Notes: a model not told the origin generated them from the letters alone. 64,000 nucleotides of DNA from Aestuariibacter sp. GS-14 (GCF_006494365.1 NZ_VHIP01000002.1:310001-374000); one strand, 5' to 3'; numbered from the stretch's first letter, positions 45,594-55,632 are shown. A program made the numbers and translations.

Positions 45594-46574
45594 ATGGCCA
45601 GGAAACGCAAAGGCCGTGCAGTTAACGGCATTGTGTTACTCGATAAACCATTGGGTGGCTCATCAAATCAATTGCTACAAAAAGTACGCTGGTTGTTTCA
45701 GGCTCAAAAAGCCGGGCATACCGGCGCACTTGATCCGCTGGCTACCGGCATGTTGCCCATTTGTTTAGGAGAAGCGACAAAGTTTTCTCAGTTTTTGCTG
45801 GATGCCGACAAAGAATACGAAGTCACCGCTAAACTGGGTATTCGCACTACTACATCTGACGCGGATGGCGAAATCGTTGAGGAACGCCCGGTAACGGTTA
45901 GCGAAGCAGAAGTCAGAGCGGCCTGCGAGTCATTTATTGGCTCAAGTAAGCAAATCCCGTCGATGTTTTCGGCTTTAAAGTACCAGGGCAAGCCGCTGTA
46001 TACCTACGCACGTCAAGGAATAGAGGTTCTCCGCGAGGCGCGGGATATCACCATCTTTGCGCTTATCATTAACCGCATTGCGCTACCTGAAGTGGATATG
46101 ACGGTACATTGCAGTAAAGGTACGTATATTCGCTCGCTGGTTGATGATATTGGCCAGCAATTGGGGTGTGGTGCCTACGTAACCCGCTTGCACAGAACCA
46201 AAGTTGCAGATTATCCGAACGATAAAATGGTACCCATTGAAGTAATGGCGGCTATGGTATCGGAAGACATCGCAACACGTGAATTCACACAAATTGACGA
46301 GTTGCTTCTGCCTATGGATACGGCTGTTAAATCGCTACCTACACTCTATATTGATGAGGAGCAGACACATCGACTGCAACATGGTCAGAGTGTCAGTGGG
46401 CAAACGGAATCACCGTTAGTCGCAGGTCAGTATTATCGTATATACGGTATTCTTCATGCCGAAGAAGCCTTTATGGGCGTGGGTGAAGCTGTGCTTAATC
46501 CAAAGGATCAAAAAGTAGAGTCCGACACCTTGTTTGTGTCTCCCCGGCGTTCTGTAGTTTACGACGAAGCTTAG
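45594..46574 (+). CDS. truB: tRNA pseudouridine-55 synthase TruB
   Basis: A 326-residue TruB. The catalytic Asp lies in [29 protein letters not shown] and the [17 protein letters not shown] segment are also conserved, and a C-terminal PUA-like part follows. It converts U55 to pseudouridine in the T loop of elongator tRNAs. Five bases separate it from rbfA. Confidence 0.97.
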   Translation: MARKRKGRAVNGIVLLDKPLGGSSNQLLQKVRWLFQAQKAGHTGALDPLATGMLPICLGEATKFSQFLLDADKEYEVTAKLGIRTTTSDADGEIVEERPVTVSEAEVRAACESFIGSSKQIPSMFSALKYQGKPLYTYARQGIEVLREARDITIFALIINRIALPEVDMTVHCSKGTYIRSLVDDIGQQLGCGAYVTRLHRTKVADYPNDKMVPIEVMAAMVSEDIATREFTQIDELLLPMDTAVKSLPTLYIDEEQTHRLQHGQSVSGQTESPLVAGQYYRIYGILHAEEAFMGVGEAVLNPKDQKVESDTLFVSPRRSVVYDEA

Positions 46575-46596
46575 TCGTTTAATTTTTGCTAAAGAC

Positions 46597-46624
46597 TTGC
46601 GCGCCAAACCATGGCGAGTATAAT
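46597..46624 (+). promoter_or_regulatory. rpsO promoter
   Basis: A consensus -10 box TATAAT (46619-46624) with -35-like TTGCGC (46597-46602) 16 bases upstream. It lies just after truB and gives rpsO its own promoter. Confidence 0.75.
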
Positions 46625-46637
46625 ACGCGCTCATTTC

Positions 46638-46665
46638 GCCAGACTGAATTAGTGATTGGTCTGGC
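46638..46665 (+). promoter_or_regulatory. rpsO leader hairpin, likely S15 autoregulation site
   Basis: GCCAGAC (46638-46644) pairs with GTCTGGC (46659-46665) in the leader, 18 bases before the rpsO start codon. In E. coli S15 represses its own translation through a leader fold near the ribosome site; this hairpin is in the equivalent place. The pseudoknot itself was not traced. Confidence 0.6.
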
Positions 46666-46683
46666 ATTTACTAGGAGAAATGT

Positions 46684-46953
46684 ATGTCACTAACTAAAGA
46701 AGAAACAGCAAGCATCGTTGCTGAATATGGCGTTAAAGAAGGTGATACTGGTTCACCAGAAGTTCAAGTAGCTCTGTTGACTCACAACATCAACAAACTG
46801 CAAGGTCACTTCACTTCTAACAAGAAAGATCACCATTCACGCCGCGGTCTGCTGCGCATGGTTAGTCAGCGTCGTAAGCTGCTTGACTACCTGAAAGGCA
46901 AAAACGCTCAGCGTTACCTGGATCTGATCCAACGTCTTGGTCTGCGTCGTTAA
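46684..46953 (+). CDS. rpsO: 30S ribosomal protein S15
   Basis: An 89-residue S15 of the standard bacterial length, with [44 protein letters not shown] and ending RLGLRR. It binds 16S rRNA early in 30S assembly. AGGAG precedes the ATG. The usual downstream partner pnp is missing; a terminator and a chemotaxis gene follow. Confidence 0.98.
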   Translation: MSLTKEETASIVAEYGVKEGDTGSPEVQVALLTHNINKLQGHFTSNKKDHHSRRGLLRMVSQRRKLLDYLKGKNAQRYLDLIQRLGLRR

Positions 46954-46970
46954 TTCGCAATCAAGTCTGA

Positions 46971-46998
46971 AAAAAGCGCCTCTTACGGCGCTTTTTTT
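46971..46998 (+). terminator. Terminator after rpsO
   Basis: AAAGCGCC / GGCGCTTT stem with loop TCTTAC and seven T residues; a clean end to the translation-factor block. Confidence 0.92.
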
Positions 46999-47087
46999 GT
47001 GCCTGAAATAAAACGCCGAGTCGACCGGTCTGTGTTCCTATTAGTATTTATTTTCAATGCGCTAAGGCGCGGCAATAGTGAACAGGC

Positions 47088-48689
47088 ATGCGAATTTCTA
47101 TAAGTGTGAAGGTGATGGTGGGGTACCTGGTTATTCTCATCGGATTGGTCGTTTCTGGTGTGTTTATTCAACAATCACTGACTTCTATTACTCAGCAAAA
47201 GCGCGTGTTTACTGACAATGCATTGCCAGGCATGCTGAGTATCCAGACGCTTCAGCAAGATATTGCCCTAATGCATAACCTGGCTTTTGCGCTATACGGA
47301 TATACCATCGAAAAGCCCCAGTACGAACTACAGCAATCTGCCTTGCGCAAAACCATTGCACAGCGTATTCAGCTTCTCGCCAGTGAGTACAGATATAACA
47401 CATCGAACCTGACAACGCAGGAAAACCAAATGTACGCGGTTCAGGATGCATTGCAGGCACAACTGACTGCATCTGAAATAGACTGGGATGAGTCGAGGCG
47501 TTTGCTGGCAGAACTTGATGATTTAAAAAGTGCAATATCCGGTACATTAAATAGCATGTTAAATGAGGCAACCGAACAGGCAAACCAAGCCTCATCAGGT
47601 GTAGATGAGTCGATATTTAACCTTGCGTTAATTAGCATTGTGGCAGGCGTACTGGTGTTAAGCGTATCAATAGTCGCAGTGATATACGCTCACCGTACTT
47701 TGGTAAAACCACTGAAGTCACTGTCGGGCGCATTGCATTCGGTGGTAAGTCAAAAAGTGCTGTCAACCGCGTTACCGCCGGTAACTAATGATGAAATCGG
47801 CAAGGTGATTGAGCATGTAGGAGAGATGATGGCTGTGCTCAAAGCCGACAACCTTCAGCTAAATCATGTTGTTCAGGAAATTGTGCAGTCAACCGAACAA
47901 CTTCAGGGCTCTGCCGGAGCCGCGGATCAGCAGGCCAGCAGCTTTAAACATCTGGCTGATTCAATGGCTCAGAATATCGTTAGTCTGGTTGCTCGTGCTC
48001 AGCAGGCCAGTGATGATGCAGTCAGGGTGTCAGGTGCTGCATTAGACTCTGCATTGCTGGTAAAACAAGGCGAGAAAGATGTGGCGTTAACGGCTGAGCA
48101 TATCGTTAAATTAAAATCAGATATTCAGGCGTCGTCTCAATTACTCAATTCGTTACAGCACGCTGGCGATCAGGTTGGTTCGGTGCTGAGTGTAATAAGT
48201 GAAATAGCCGACCAAACTAACTTACTTGCGTTAAATGCGGCTATAGAGGCTGCTCGGGCAGGGCAACATGGCAGAGGGTTTGCCGTAGTGGCTGACGAAG
48301 TGCGTACCCTAGCTTCCCGCACGCAGGAATCCACTCTCAAAATTAATCAAATTTTAGACAAAATTGTAAGTTCGATTCAACACACTGTAGAGAGTATGAA
48401 CAATAATCAGCATTACGCTGAACGGGCATTTCAACAAGCAAATCATACAGTGGCATCTTTGGCAAAATGTCAGCGAAGTGTTTTGTTGCTGAGTGACGAC
48501 AATCAACAGCTGGCAAATGCTACACAGCAATCGGGACAGGCAACCGGGGCTATGCAGTCGGAAGTGTCGGCCATTCTGCAATCTGCTCACGCCTTAAAGG
48601 TATTAAGTGAAAAGACCCGCGAGCAAGCGCAGACTTTTGCGCAAATGAATAGCTTGCTGGCAAAACGAGCCAGTGCATTTACAGTCTGA
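47088..48689 (+). CDS. Methyl-accepting chemotaxis protein
   Basis: A 533-residue receptor. Helix 1 (residues about 8-27) and helix 2 (about 180-203) bracket a periplasmic four-helix-type sensor of roughly 150 residues. A HAMP-like segment follows, then the signalling domain with the conserved hairpin tip ([40 protein letters not shown]). It relays ligand binding to CheA/CheW. No che genes are adjacent; it is a stand-alone receptor placed where pnp would be expected. Ligand unknown. Confidence 0.95.
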   Translation: MRISISVKVMVGYLVILIGLVVSGVFIQQSLTSITQQKRVFTDNALPGMLSIQTLQQDIALMHNLAFALYGYTIEKPQYELQQSALRKTIAQRIQLLASEYRYNTSNLTTQENQMYAVQDALQAQLTASEIDWDESRRLLAELDDLKSAISGTLNSMLNEATEQANQASSGVDESIFNLALISIVAGVLVLSVSIVAVIYAHRTLVKPLKSLSGALHSVVSQKVLSTALPPVTNDEIGKVIEHVGEMMAVLKADNLQLNHVVQEIVQSTEQLQGSAGAADQQASSFKHLADSMAQNIVSLVARAQQASDDAVRVSGAALDSALLVKQGEKDVALTAEHIVKLKSDIQASSQLLNSLQHAGDQVGSVLSVISEIADQTNLLALNAAIEAARAGQHGRGFAVVADEVRTLASRTQESTLKINQILDKIVSSIQHTVESMNNNQHYAERAFQQANHTVASLAKCQRSVLLLSDDNQQLANATQQSGQATGAMQSEVSAILQSAHALKVLSEKTREQAQTFAQMNSLLAKRASAFTV

Positions 48690-48714
48690 GAATTGGCGTA
48701 AGGTAGACTCAAAA

Positions 48715-48748
48715 CATCAAAAAGCCTGCATTTGCAGGCTTTTTGATG
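48715..48748. terminator. Bidirectional terminator between MCP and coiled-coil gene
   Basis: A perfect 16-bp inverted repeat (CATCAAAAAGCCTGCA and its complement) with a two-base loop. A and T runs lie inside both arms, so it serves both convergent genes. Confidence 0.92.
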
Positions 48749-48770
48749 AATCAGCATTACACAAAGCGTG

Positions 48771-49547
48771 TCACGGGGTGGGCGTAGTTGGAGTACTGCC
48801 ACTACTTGCAACGACTTTAGTTGCCAGGTTACGCAATTCCGTTTCCAGTGTAGAGATACGGCTGGATAACGCATTATTACGCTGCTCCAGTAACGCCAGT
48901 TTATCACTGAGGTTTTTCACGTTTTGTTGTTGAGATGTACTGCTGGTTGCTACCCTTTCCATCTGCACGTTAATCGCCAGCATTTCATCTGACACGCCAG
49001 CGACGTTGGCAGAGAGTGCGGCAAGTTGCGTTTTTTGGCTATCCAGGTTTCGGGAAACCTGGCCAATGGATTCCTGTAATTGCTTTTTGTCTGCAGTAGA
49101 ACGATCAGTCAGGTCGGCAATCTCCTTTTGATTGCGACGCCAGGCCGATGCCCACAGTTTGTCCATTTGCTCCCACAATTCCGTGCTCTTATTAGTCAGT
49201 TCCGTGACCTTTATCTGCAAGGCTACGGTTGACTCACCAATTTCTTCACCGGTTGCCGACAGTTTGTTTTCAAGTTGCTGAATGCGTTGTTCAGCACCGC
49301 TGAGAAGTGCCTGCTGCTTTGTTGTGAGGTGGTACAGGTAACCTGCTGCTGCGCAGCTGCTTAGCCCGAACAGCAATGCAAATACCGCCAGACCTTTGCC
49401 GCCACTTGCGGGGACGGGAGGCTCTGTGGTCGCGCTGGTGCTTACTGTGGCGCGGTTAACAGGGTTACTTTTTGTTTGAAAATTACGGCGATCTTCTTCT
49501 TCTAACCGAATAGTAGGAAAGTCATCATTCCGCGAGTTATTGGCCAT
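48771..49547 (-). CDS. Single-pass membrane protein with coiled coil
   Basis: A 258-residue protein of unknown function. A polar N-terminal cytoplasmic part (about 50 residues) is followed by one membrane helix (GLAVFALLFGLSSCAAAGYLY, about 52-72). A long periplasmic coiled coil follows (heptads from about 80 to 240, e.g. QRIQQLENKLSATGEEIG, LALLEQRNNALSSRISTLETEL), ending in a Thr/Pro tail. Such proteins act as envelope scaffolds; the exact role cannot be told. It is transcribed alone on the minus strand. Confidence 0.8.
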   Translation of the reverse strand: MANNSRNDDFPTIRLEEEDRRNFQTKSNPVNRATVSTSATTEPPVPASGGKGLAVFALLFGLSSCAAAGYLYHLTTKQQALLSGAEQRIQQLENKLSATGEEIGESTVALQIKVTELTNKSTELWEQMDKLWASAWRRNQKEIADLTDRSTADKKQLQESIGQVSRNLDSQKTQLAALSANVAGVSDEMLAINVQMERVATSSTSQQQNVKNLSDKLALLEQRNNALSSRISTLETELRNLATKVVASSGSTPTTPTP

Positions 49548-49683
49548 ATTTCCTCTAATGACAATGTAAGCGCATGGTGCAATTAAAATATCTGTACTGC
49601 GATGTTATCGTTATTTAGTCGGCAATACCAACATTCCACAGTATTTTTAAACACAATCTCAGTGGAACGGCTGAACTGGCTTC

Positions 49684-50442
49684 TTACTCCCACAAAATAG
49701 CGGGGTATTCCGGCAAAGGCATTACTATTTCATTGTTATGATGGAAGCGAATCAGGTCTTGCTGAAGCTGAACGCGAAACGCTTTTACTTCGTTCCACTT
49801 TGGGTTGAGCGTTGGCGTGTTTTGGCCTTCATCCTTCTGTCTTAACAATTCACCCAGGTTTTGGTAGTGCGAATACAATGTCGTTGCCTGCTTGAGCTCA
49901 AAGTCCCTTAATTGCCCAGTGGTTTCGTTACTGCCTGAATAGGCTTTCCATGTTGAAGCCATGCCTGACAAGTAGTCTGTTAAGGCTGTTGCTGATTCAT
50001 TGTGCGCAGATTGCCATATCACCAAAGAGTCGCGGTTGAGAACGGTTTTACTCGCTGGGTCAATCACCAGAACGGTGGGAGTAGCAAAGTATGCAGGGTA
50101 ACCAAATTGGGTCAGCACACTCGATTTGTCTTCCAGGTATCCCACGTTTAAAGGCAGTACCTCAAACGCCTGGCTAGCCTGTTGTACGTGAGTGTCGTCG
50201 AAGTAACTGGCGAGCGCCCGGGAATCGTGGCACCAGTTTGCGCCCAGAATTAACAAAAGGGGTTTATTGCTTTCCATCGCCCGTCGCAGTGAATTATTTA
50301 CCGCCGTTTTATCCTGCTCATTTGAGTATGAGGTGTAAAAATCAGCGGTATCGCTGGTCGCAGCAACAGTTGACCATGGCATAAGCGCGGTAAAAAACAC
50401 ACTTGCTACGAAAAGTTGGTTAAACCACCTCCAAGGAATCAT
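49684..50442 (-). CDS. Exported thioredoxin-fold protein lacking CXXC
   Basis: A 252-residue protein with a signal peptide (about residues 1-28) and a thioredoxin-like domain: KPLLLILGANWCHDSRALASYF, a cis-Pro-like FATPTVLVIDP and the usual strands. The active site has only one Cys (WCHD), so a disulfide-exchange CXXC is absent. Its ATG overlaps the stop codon of the GNAT-nitrilase gene (ATGA), so the two are translated together. Function unknown. Confidence 0.82.
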   Translation of the reverse strand: MIPWRWFNQLFVASVFFTALMPWSTVAATSDTADFYTSYSNEQDKTAVNNSLRRAMESNKPLLLILGANWCHDSRALASYFDDTHVQQASQAFEVLPLNVGYLEDKSSVLTQFGYPAYFATPTVLVIDPASKTVLNRDSLVIWQSAHNESATALTDYLSGMASTWKAYSGSNETTGQLRDFELKQATTLYSHYQNLGELLRQKDEGQNTPTLNPKWNEVKAFRVQLQQDLIRFHHNNEIVMPLPEYPAILWE

Positions 50443-51995
50443 TCGTCATCTCCTCCAATCCATTCTACCCGATACAAATCCCTGCGTCGGTCAAGGTAAT
50501 TGCGCACTGAACCCTCGTTTTGAAGACGCGTTAATTTATCCAGATCTAAATCTACAATAAGTGTCATTTCTGTATTGGGTGTCGTTTCTGACACGATTGC
50601 GTCATGGGGAAATGCAAAATCAGAAGGAGAAAACACCGCCGTTTGCCCGTATTGAATATCAACGTTATCTACTTTGGGCAAATTACCCACACTACCCGCA
50701 ATAGCGACATAGCATTCGTTTTCAATGGCGCGAGCCTGAGCACATCGGCGCACACGCAGGTAACCGTTTTTGGTGTCGGTCCAAAAAGGAACAAACAGGA
50801 TTTGCATTTCCTGATCCGACAGTAATCGGGCTAACTCCGGGAATTCCACGTCATAGCAAATCAGTATGCCAATCTTGCCAAAGTCGGTATCGAAGCATCG
50901 AAGGTGATTACCGCCTTTCATGATCCAGTCTTTTTTCTCATGGGGGGTAGGGTGAAGTTTGTACTGACTCTCTATGGTGCCATCGCGTTTGCAGAGATAG
51001 CTGACGTTATACAATTCTTCGTCTTCGGTTACCGGCATAGAGCCAGCGATAATATTAATGTTATACGACACCGCCAACCGTGACGTTGCAGTGAGAATCT
51101 CGTCGGTATAATCCGCTAAATGCCAAATGGCATCGATGGATGAGTCTGAAGGGCTTAAGCCCATTAATGGCGCGTTGAAAAACTCCGGAAATAAAGCAAT
51201 ATCGCAGCCGTAGTCGGATAACGCATCGACAAAATATTCAACCTGCTGTATGAGCTCCCCAACGTTTTCAAAGTAACGCATTTGCCATTGCACGCAGCCA
51301 ATTCGCGCGTTGGATTTTTTCCCGCCGATTAAATTTGGGTTTCCCGGTTCGTAATATATGTTGTGCCATTGCAACAGCGTGGCATAGCCCTTTGATGCGC
51401 GATCTTCGGGCAGGTATGCCTGCATAACTTGCTTAACTTCAAAACCATTAGATAACTGGAAAGTCAGTATCGGATCGTAAATATCTTTGGATTTTACCTG
51501 TTCAATGTATTCATAGGGCGACATCTCCCCGGCATGCTTAGCGTAATTGGGGATCCGTCCACCTGCCATTATCGATTTTAAGTTAAGGTTACGGCAAAGC
51601 TCTTTGCGAGCCTCATACAATCTGCGTCCTAATCGCAGCCCGCGGTATTTGGGTGAAACAATGACTTCTACCCCGTATAACACGTCGCCATTTGGATCGT
51701 GTGTGGTGAGATAGGCATCGCCAGTAATTTCGTCGTAGGAGTGTTTATCGCCGAACTGGTCATAGTCAACAATCACAGAAATGGCGAAAGCGACAACGGT
51801 TCCTTTGTCTTCAATACAGATTTGACCTTCGGGAAAGGTATTTACCTGAGCCTTAAAATTATTGTAGGGCCAGGCGCCACCAACATGGCGATATACGTCA
51901 TCCATCAGTGCTTTCACATCCTGATAGTCGTCCAGGGTGAGGTTGCGCAACTCAAAATGATGTTCGGTATCTTCAATGCTGTTTTCTGCACTCAT
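50439..51995 (-). CDS. Bifunctional GNAT acetyltransferase / nitrilase-family amidohydrolase
   Basis: The start at ATG 51995 removes 20 poorly conserved residues of the longer open frame. The 518-residue protein has an N-terminal GNAT domain (ELRNLTLDDYQDVKALM, VSPKYRGLRLGRRLYEAR as the acetyl-CoA loop) and a C-terminal carbon-nitrogen hydrolase. Its triad is Glu in ALFPEFFNAP, Lys in HPTPHEKKDW and Cys in GILICYDVEFPE. The fused GNAT-nitrilase form is a recognised family, but substrates are mostly unknown. It forms an operon with the thioredoxin-fold gene. Confidence 0.93.
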   Translation of the reverse strand: MSAENSIEDTEHHFELRNLTLDDYQDVKALMDDVYRHVGGAWPYNNFKAQVNTFPEGQICIEDKGTVVAFAISVIVDYDQFGDKHSYDEITGDAYLTTHDPNGDVLYGVEVIVSPKYRGLRLGRRLYEARKELCRNLNLKSIMAGGRIPNYAKHAGEMSPYEYIEQVKSKDIYDPILTFQLSNGFEVKQVMQAYLPEDRASKGYATLLQWHNIYYEPGNPNLIGGKKSNARIGCVQWQMRYFENVGELIQQVEYFVDALSDYGCDIALFPEFFNAPLMGLSPSDSSIDAIWHLADYTDEILTATSRLAVSYNINIIAGSMPVTEDEELYNVSYLCKRDGTIESQYKLHPTPHEKKDWIMKGGNHLRCFDTDFGKIGILICYDVEFPELARLLSDQEMQILFVPFWTDTKNGYLRVRRCAQARAIENECYVAIAGSVGNLPKVDNVDIQYGQTAVFSPSDFAFPHDAIVSETTPNTEMTLIVDLDLDKLTRLQNEGSVRNYLDRRRDLYRVEWIGGDDE

Positions 51996-52172
51996 AGTAT
52001 CGACGTCCTTATGACTTCTGATGTGTAATTCAACATAGCATGATGGTTTTGGCATCTCTACCGCTACGCGATGACAGGTATTTTCAAAAAGTTAGTCTGT
52101 AGAAAAAAAATAGCTTGAGTTGAGGAGATTTTGAACATATAAAACGCGCATTATGTAACTAGGCTTAACACT

Positions 52173-52841
52173 GTGGCTATTCAAGCGGACATTCACCTCA
52201 CCAATAACCAGGAAACTGACAATACGCCTTCATTTTCAGTTATCGCAGACGATATTCGTGCAAAGGGATTTAGTATCCAACATGGCGTATTACCCCCTGG
52301 GTTATTAGATGCACTGGCGGTTCGTGCGCAACAATTACATCGTTATGATCCGGCTGGTATAGGCAGAGAACAACAATTTCAGCAGAATCAGTTTGTCCGC
52401 ACCGATGAAATTTGCTGGATAGACGGCACCTTGCCGGAAACACAGGAATGGTTAACCTGGACAACCAATCTTAAAACCTACCTGAACCGGCACTTGTTTT
52501 TAGGGTTATTTTCTTTTGAAAGCCATTTTGCCCACTACCCGCCCGGGAGTTTTTATAAAAAGCATTACGACGCGTTTCAAGGCGAAGCCAATAGGGTGCT
52601 GTCGGTAGTGCTTTACCTGAATTCAAACTGGGCGGCTGACGAAGGCGGGGAACTGGTTATCTATTCGCAAGACAATGCTGATGATACAGTTACGGTTACC
52701 CCATTAATGGGCACTATGGTGATATTTCTGAGTGAAGAGTTTCCTCATGAAGTGTTGCCTGCAACACGTGATCGTTTCTCTATTGCCGGCTGGTTTCGTG
52801 TAAATAACAGTACCGCTCAGCGAGTTGATCCGCCCAAATAA
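52173..52841 (+). CDS. 2-oxoglutarate/Fe(II)-dependent oxygenase
   Basis: A 222-residue protein from a GTG start with AGG upstream. The jelly-roll oxygenase motif is clear: HxD in YKKHYDAF, distal His in FPHEVLP and the 2-oxoglutarate-binding Arg in RDRFSIAGWFR. SVVLYLNSNWAADEGGELVIY is typical of prolyl-hydroxylase-like proteins. Members hydroxylate proteins or small molecules; the target is not known. It is divergent from the GNAT-nitrilase gene. Confidence 0.9.
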   Translation: MAIQADIHLTNNQETDNTPSFSVIADDIRAKGFSIQHGVLPPGLLDALAVRAQQLHRYDPAGIGREQQFQQNQFVRTDEICWIDGTLPETQEWLTWTTNLKTYLNRHLFLGLFSFESHFAHYPPGSFYKKHYDAFQGEANRVLSVVLYLNSNWAADEGGELVIYSQDNADDTVTVTPLMGTMVIFLSEEFPHEVLPATRDRFSIAGWFRVNNSTAQRVDPPK

Positions 52842-53041
52842 TTCCATTTAACGCGTTTCACTGATTACGCTGAAGGCATGTCATGTCAATTTCTGGTAAA
52901 CAGAGTATGGCAGTTTTATGAAAATCGGGATAACATCAGATTTAGTAAGGTCTAACGTTGCGTTTTACCTCATAAATATCGTAGCTAAATAATTGATTTG
53001 GCTGATGTTAACAACTCGACATGGAACGCATTAGGAGTTAA

Positions 53042-54709
53042 GTGGCTGCCTTCATGGAAAAAATACCATTACCCAAGAGTATTGACGAACTAAAAGTACT
53101 GGTTGTTGACAACCAGGGCTTGATTCATGACTTAGTTAATTCAGCTTTAATCGATCTTGGGGTAAAGAAGGTAAGCAGTGCGCAGAATGCGTATCATGCT
53201 GTACGTCTTTGCCAGGATGATGAGTTTGATGTTGTGTTGCTGGCCTTCAACGTAAGCAACGACAAAGACGGCTTTCATTTATTTGAAGAGCTCAAACATC
53301 ACCAGTACATTTCAGATAAAACCACCGTTATTTTCTTAAGTGCAGAAACCAACATGGAGTTGGTGAATTGCATTATCGAGTTACAGCCGGATGATTTTTG
53401 GGTAAAACCGCTGGCAAGACAGCGTATTCAGCATCGTTTTCGTTATCTGGTTGATATCCGTCGCAAGCTCAATAAGCTTATGCACTGTTTGGATAACGGC
53501 GATTACGCCGCGGCAATTTACCAGGCTGAACGGGGTCTGAAAGACAGTTCGGTAATAGAATATCATCCCAGACTGAAGCGTATTATTGGTGATTGCCTGA
53601 TGCAATTACGGGATTATGCCAGTGCTGAGAAATACTTTACGGATTTAAAGTCGGAATATAACCACGCCTGGGTGCACATTGGCCTGGCGAAATCCTTGTT
53701 CAGACAGGACAAGGTGGAAGAAGCAGAGCTGCTGGTAGAAGATTTGTTACAGCGTAACGACACCAAATTTTTGACCTACGATTTACTCGCTCAGTACTAC
53801 ATTGGCAAAGAACAATTCGATATAGCGTATGAGCAGGTTAAAGCCGCCAGTAAACTCGCGCCGCGCAACATTGAACGCAATAAAAAGTTATGGGACCTTG
53901 CGCGCCTTAACCGCGATAAATACGGGCAACTCGAAGCCGTTCAGAATATGGCGAAGTACGCCAAAAACTCTATCCACGATTCTCCCGACCTCACACTGAA
54001 TGTCATCCGTACCATGGTCGATCTGGCCGCTTCTGTTTCCGGAGTGGAATCCGAAAAAATTCAACGCAGCTTGCAAAAAGAGTTGGCTGATTTAAGTCGT
54101 ATGGCAGGTGCTAATCAGGCATTGTCGAATCAGTTGGTGGTGATCAAAACTCGCTTGTGTTGCTTACAGCAGAAGAAGCGCGAAGCTGAGAAGTTGTTAA
54201 AAGAAGGCCTGGATGCCAATGCCAATATGAATCTCGAAGACAACCTGGATTTAATGAAGGCTTACCACGAATTAGGCATGAAGGAGAATTGCCTGAGTAT
54301 TCTGGATAAGCTGCGTTCGCAGTTAGCGGGCGATACACTAGCCAGCCAGGTAGTAGATGAATACCTCAAGCGCGAAGAAATTGAGCGCCGTGAAATTAAG
54401 TTTACCACCAAAGAGCTTAAGGATATGGCGGCAGTAAATTATCGCGAGAACCGCATGATACCTGCCTACAATAATTTGTGTCAGGCCTTAACACTGTCAC
54501 CGCACGACAAATCAATAGCGCTGAGCTTGCTAAAAGTATTAGTGCAATTAAATAAAAAAGACCCCCTTACTGACGAACAGTACGAAGTGGCATCCAACGC
54601 CTCACGCTTGTTGCACAGCAGTAGCCTGGGCGGCGCTCAGCGCCAAAAACGCGATGAGTACCTTACCGCGCTGGGGATTAATGAAGTGCAACTGTCGGTC
54701 ATTCCATAA
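53042..54709 (+). CDS. TPR protein with degenerate receiver domain
   Basis: The start is GTG 53042, with AGGAG four bases upstream; ATG 53054 is further from it. The 555-residue protein has an N-terminal CheY-like domain (VLVVDNQGLIHDLV; Lys122 in WVKPLA), but Ala68 stands in place of the phospho-acceptor Asp (DVVLLAFNV). The rest (about 135-555) is helical with TPR-type repeats (e.g. AWVHIGLAKSLFRQDKVEEAELLVEDLL). It is probably a phosphorylation-independent scaffold or adaptor. Related TPR response regulators occur in Alteromonadales and Vibrio; partners are unknown. Confidence 0.88.
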   Translation: MAAFMEKIPLPKSIDELKVLVVDNQGLIHDLVNSALIDLGVKKVSSAQNAYHAVRLCQDDEFDVVLLAFNVSNDKDGFHLFEELKHHQYISDKTTVIFLSAETNMELVNCIIELQPDDFWVKPLARQRIQHRFRYLVDIRRKLNKLMHCLDNGDYAAAIYQAERGLKDSSVIEYHPRLKRIIGDCLMQLRDYASAEKYFTDLKSEYNHAWVHIGLAKSLFRQDKVEEAELLVEDLLQRNDTKFLTYDLLAQYYIGKEQFDIAYEQVKAASKLAPRNIERNKKLWDLARLNRDKYGQLEAVQNMAKYAKNSIHDSPDLTLNVIRTMVDLAASVSGVESEKIQRSLQKELADLSRMAGANQALSNQLVVIKTRLCCLQQKKREAEKLLKEGLDANANMNLEDNLDLMKAYHELGMKENCLSILDKLRSQLAGDTLASQVVDEYLKREEIERREIKFTTKELKDMAAVNYRENRMIPAYNNLCQALTLSPHDKSIALSLLKVLVQLNKKDPLTDEQYEVASNASRLLHSSSLGGAQRQKRDEYLTALGINEVQLSVIP

Positions 54710-55019
54710 CGTCATCGCAAATCAGTGCTGGTTATTACTTTGCCAGCACTACCTCCATTTTCTTTATTGATTAATCTCTGTACTTATCTTCTTTTTAATA
54801 GCTTTTTCTGAATCAACCTTTCAACAAATCCAATTATAAATTGTTTTGCTAAGGGGCTATTCTTGTCCCAAGTCAAACGTTACTGACTTCAAGGCATCCG
54901 ATAACCTTGAATTCTCGTATCGAACCAACAAGTCAATAGCAGTGACTTTGCACGCAAAAAGCAGTGCTATTGATTCTGTAAAATTGAAATGTAACAACCC
55001 TAACTTTTGGAGAAAGTAA
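54710..55019 (+). promoter_or_regulatory. ahpC upstream region with inverted repeat
   Basis: This 310-base gap contains TCAATAGCA (54933-54941) and TGCTATTGA (54965-54973), a 9-bp inverted repeat. The outer ATAG and CTAT resemble an OxyR site, but they span 35 rather than 37 bases and the inner half-sites do not match, so OxyR control is possible rather than shown. The ribosome site TTTGGAGAAAG lies just before the ATG. No gene was seen in the first 200 bases, which are AT-rich. Confidence 0.5.
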
Positions 55020-55583
55020 ATGGCTTTAATCAACACACAAATTAAACCGTTCAAAGCTCAAGCGTTTAAAAACGGCGAGTTCGTAGAAGTAAGCAGCGAA
55101 GACATCAAAGGTAAGTGGGCAGTATTCGTATTTTATCCAGCAGACTTCACGTTCGTATGTCCTACTGAACTGGGCGATGTAGCTGACAAATACGAAGAAC
55201 TGCAGTCACGTGGTGTAGAAGTATTCTCAGTATCTACTGACACTCACTTTACCCACGCAGCGTGGCACCAGGCTTCTGAGACCATTGGCAAAATCAAGTT
55301 TGCAATGATCGGCGACCCAACTGGCACTATCACTCGCAACTTCGATTGTATGCGCGAAGATATGGGCCTGGCAGATCGCGGTACCTTCGTTGTTGACCCA
55401 GATGGCGTAATCCAGGCAATGGAAATCACTGCAGAAGGCATTGGTCGTGACGCAGACGACCTGGTTCGCAAAGTTAAAGCGGCTCAATACGTAGCGTCTC
55501 ACCCAGGTGAAGTATGTCCTGCTAAGTGGAAAGAAGGCGAAGCAACGCTTGCTCCTTCATTAGACTTAGTTGGCAAAATTTAA
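55020..55583 (+). CDS. ahpC: Alkyl hydroperoxide reductase subunit C (peroxiredoxin)
   Basis: A 187-residue typical 2-Cys peroxiredoxin, the same length as E. coli AhpC. The peroxidatic Cys is in [12 protein letters not shown] (about residue 47) and the resolving Cys in GEVCPAKW (about 166). It reduces hydrogen peroxide, organic peroxides and peroxynitrite and is recycled by AhpF, encoded 81 bases downstream. Confidence 0.98.
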   Translation: MALINTQIKPFKAQAFKNGEFVEVSSEDIKGKWAVFVFYPADFTFVCPTELGDVADKYEELQSRGVEVFSVSTDTHFTHAAWHQASETIGKIKFAMIGDPTGTITRNFDCMREDMGLADRGTFVVDPDGVIQAMEITAEGIGRDADDLVRKVKAAQYVASHPGEVCPAKWKEGEATLAPSLDLVGKI

Positions 55584-55611
55584 GACAGACCCACTACCAA
55601 CTAGTTAGTCC

Positions 55612-55632
55612 GTGCGGGCGTACTGCCCGCAC
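55612..55632 (+). terminator. Intercistronic hairpin between ahpC and ahpF
   Basis: GTGCGGGC / GCCCGCAC with a five-base loop but no T run. It is better read as an RNA-stability or attenuation element that would give more ahpC than ahpF mRNA, matching the need for more AhpC. Confidence 0.6.
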
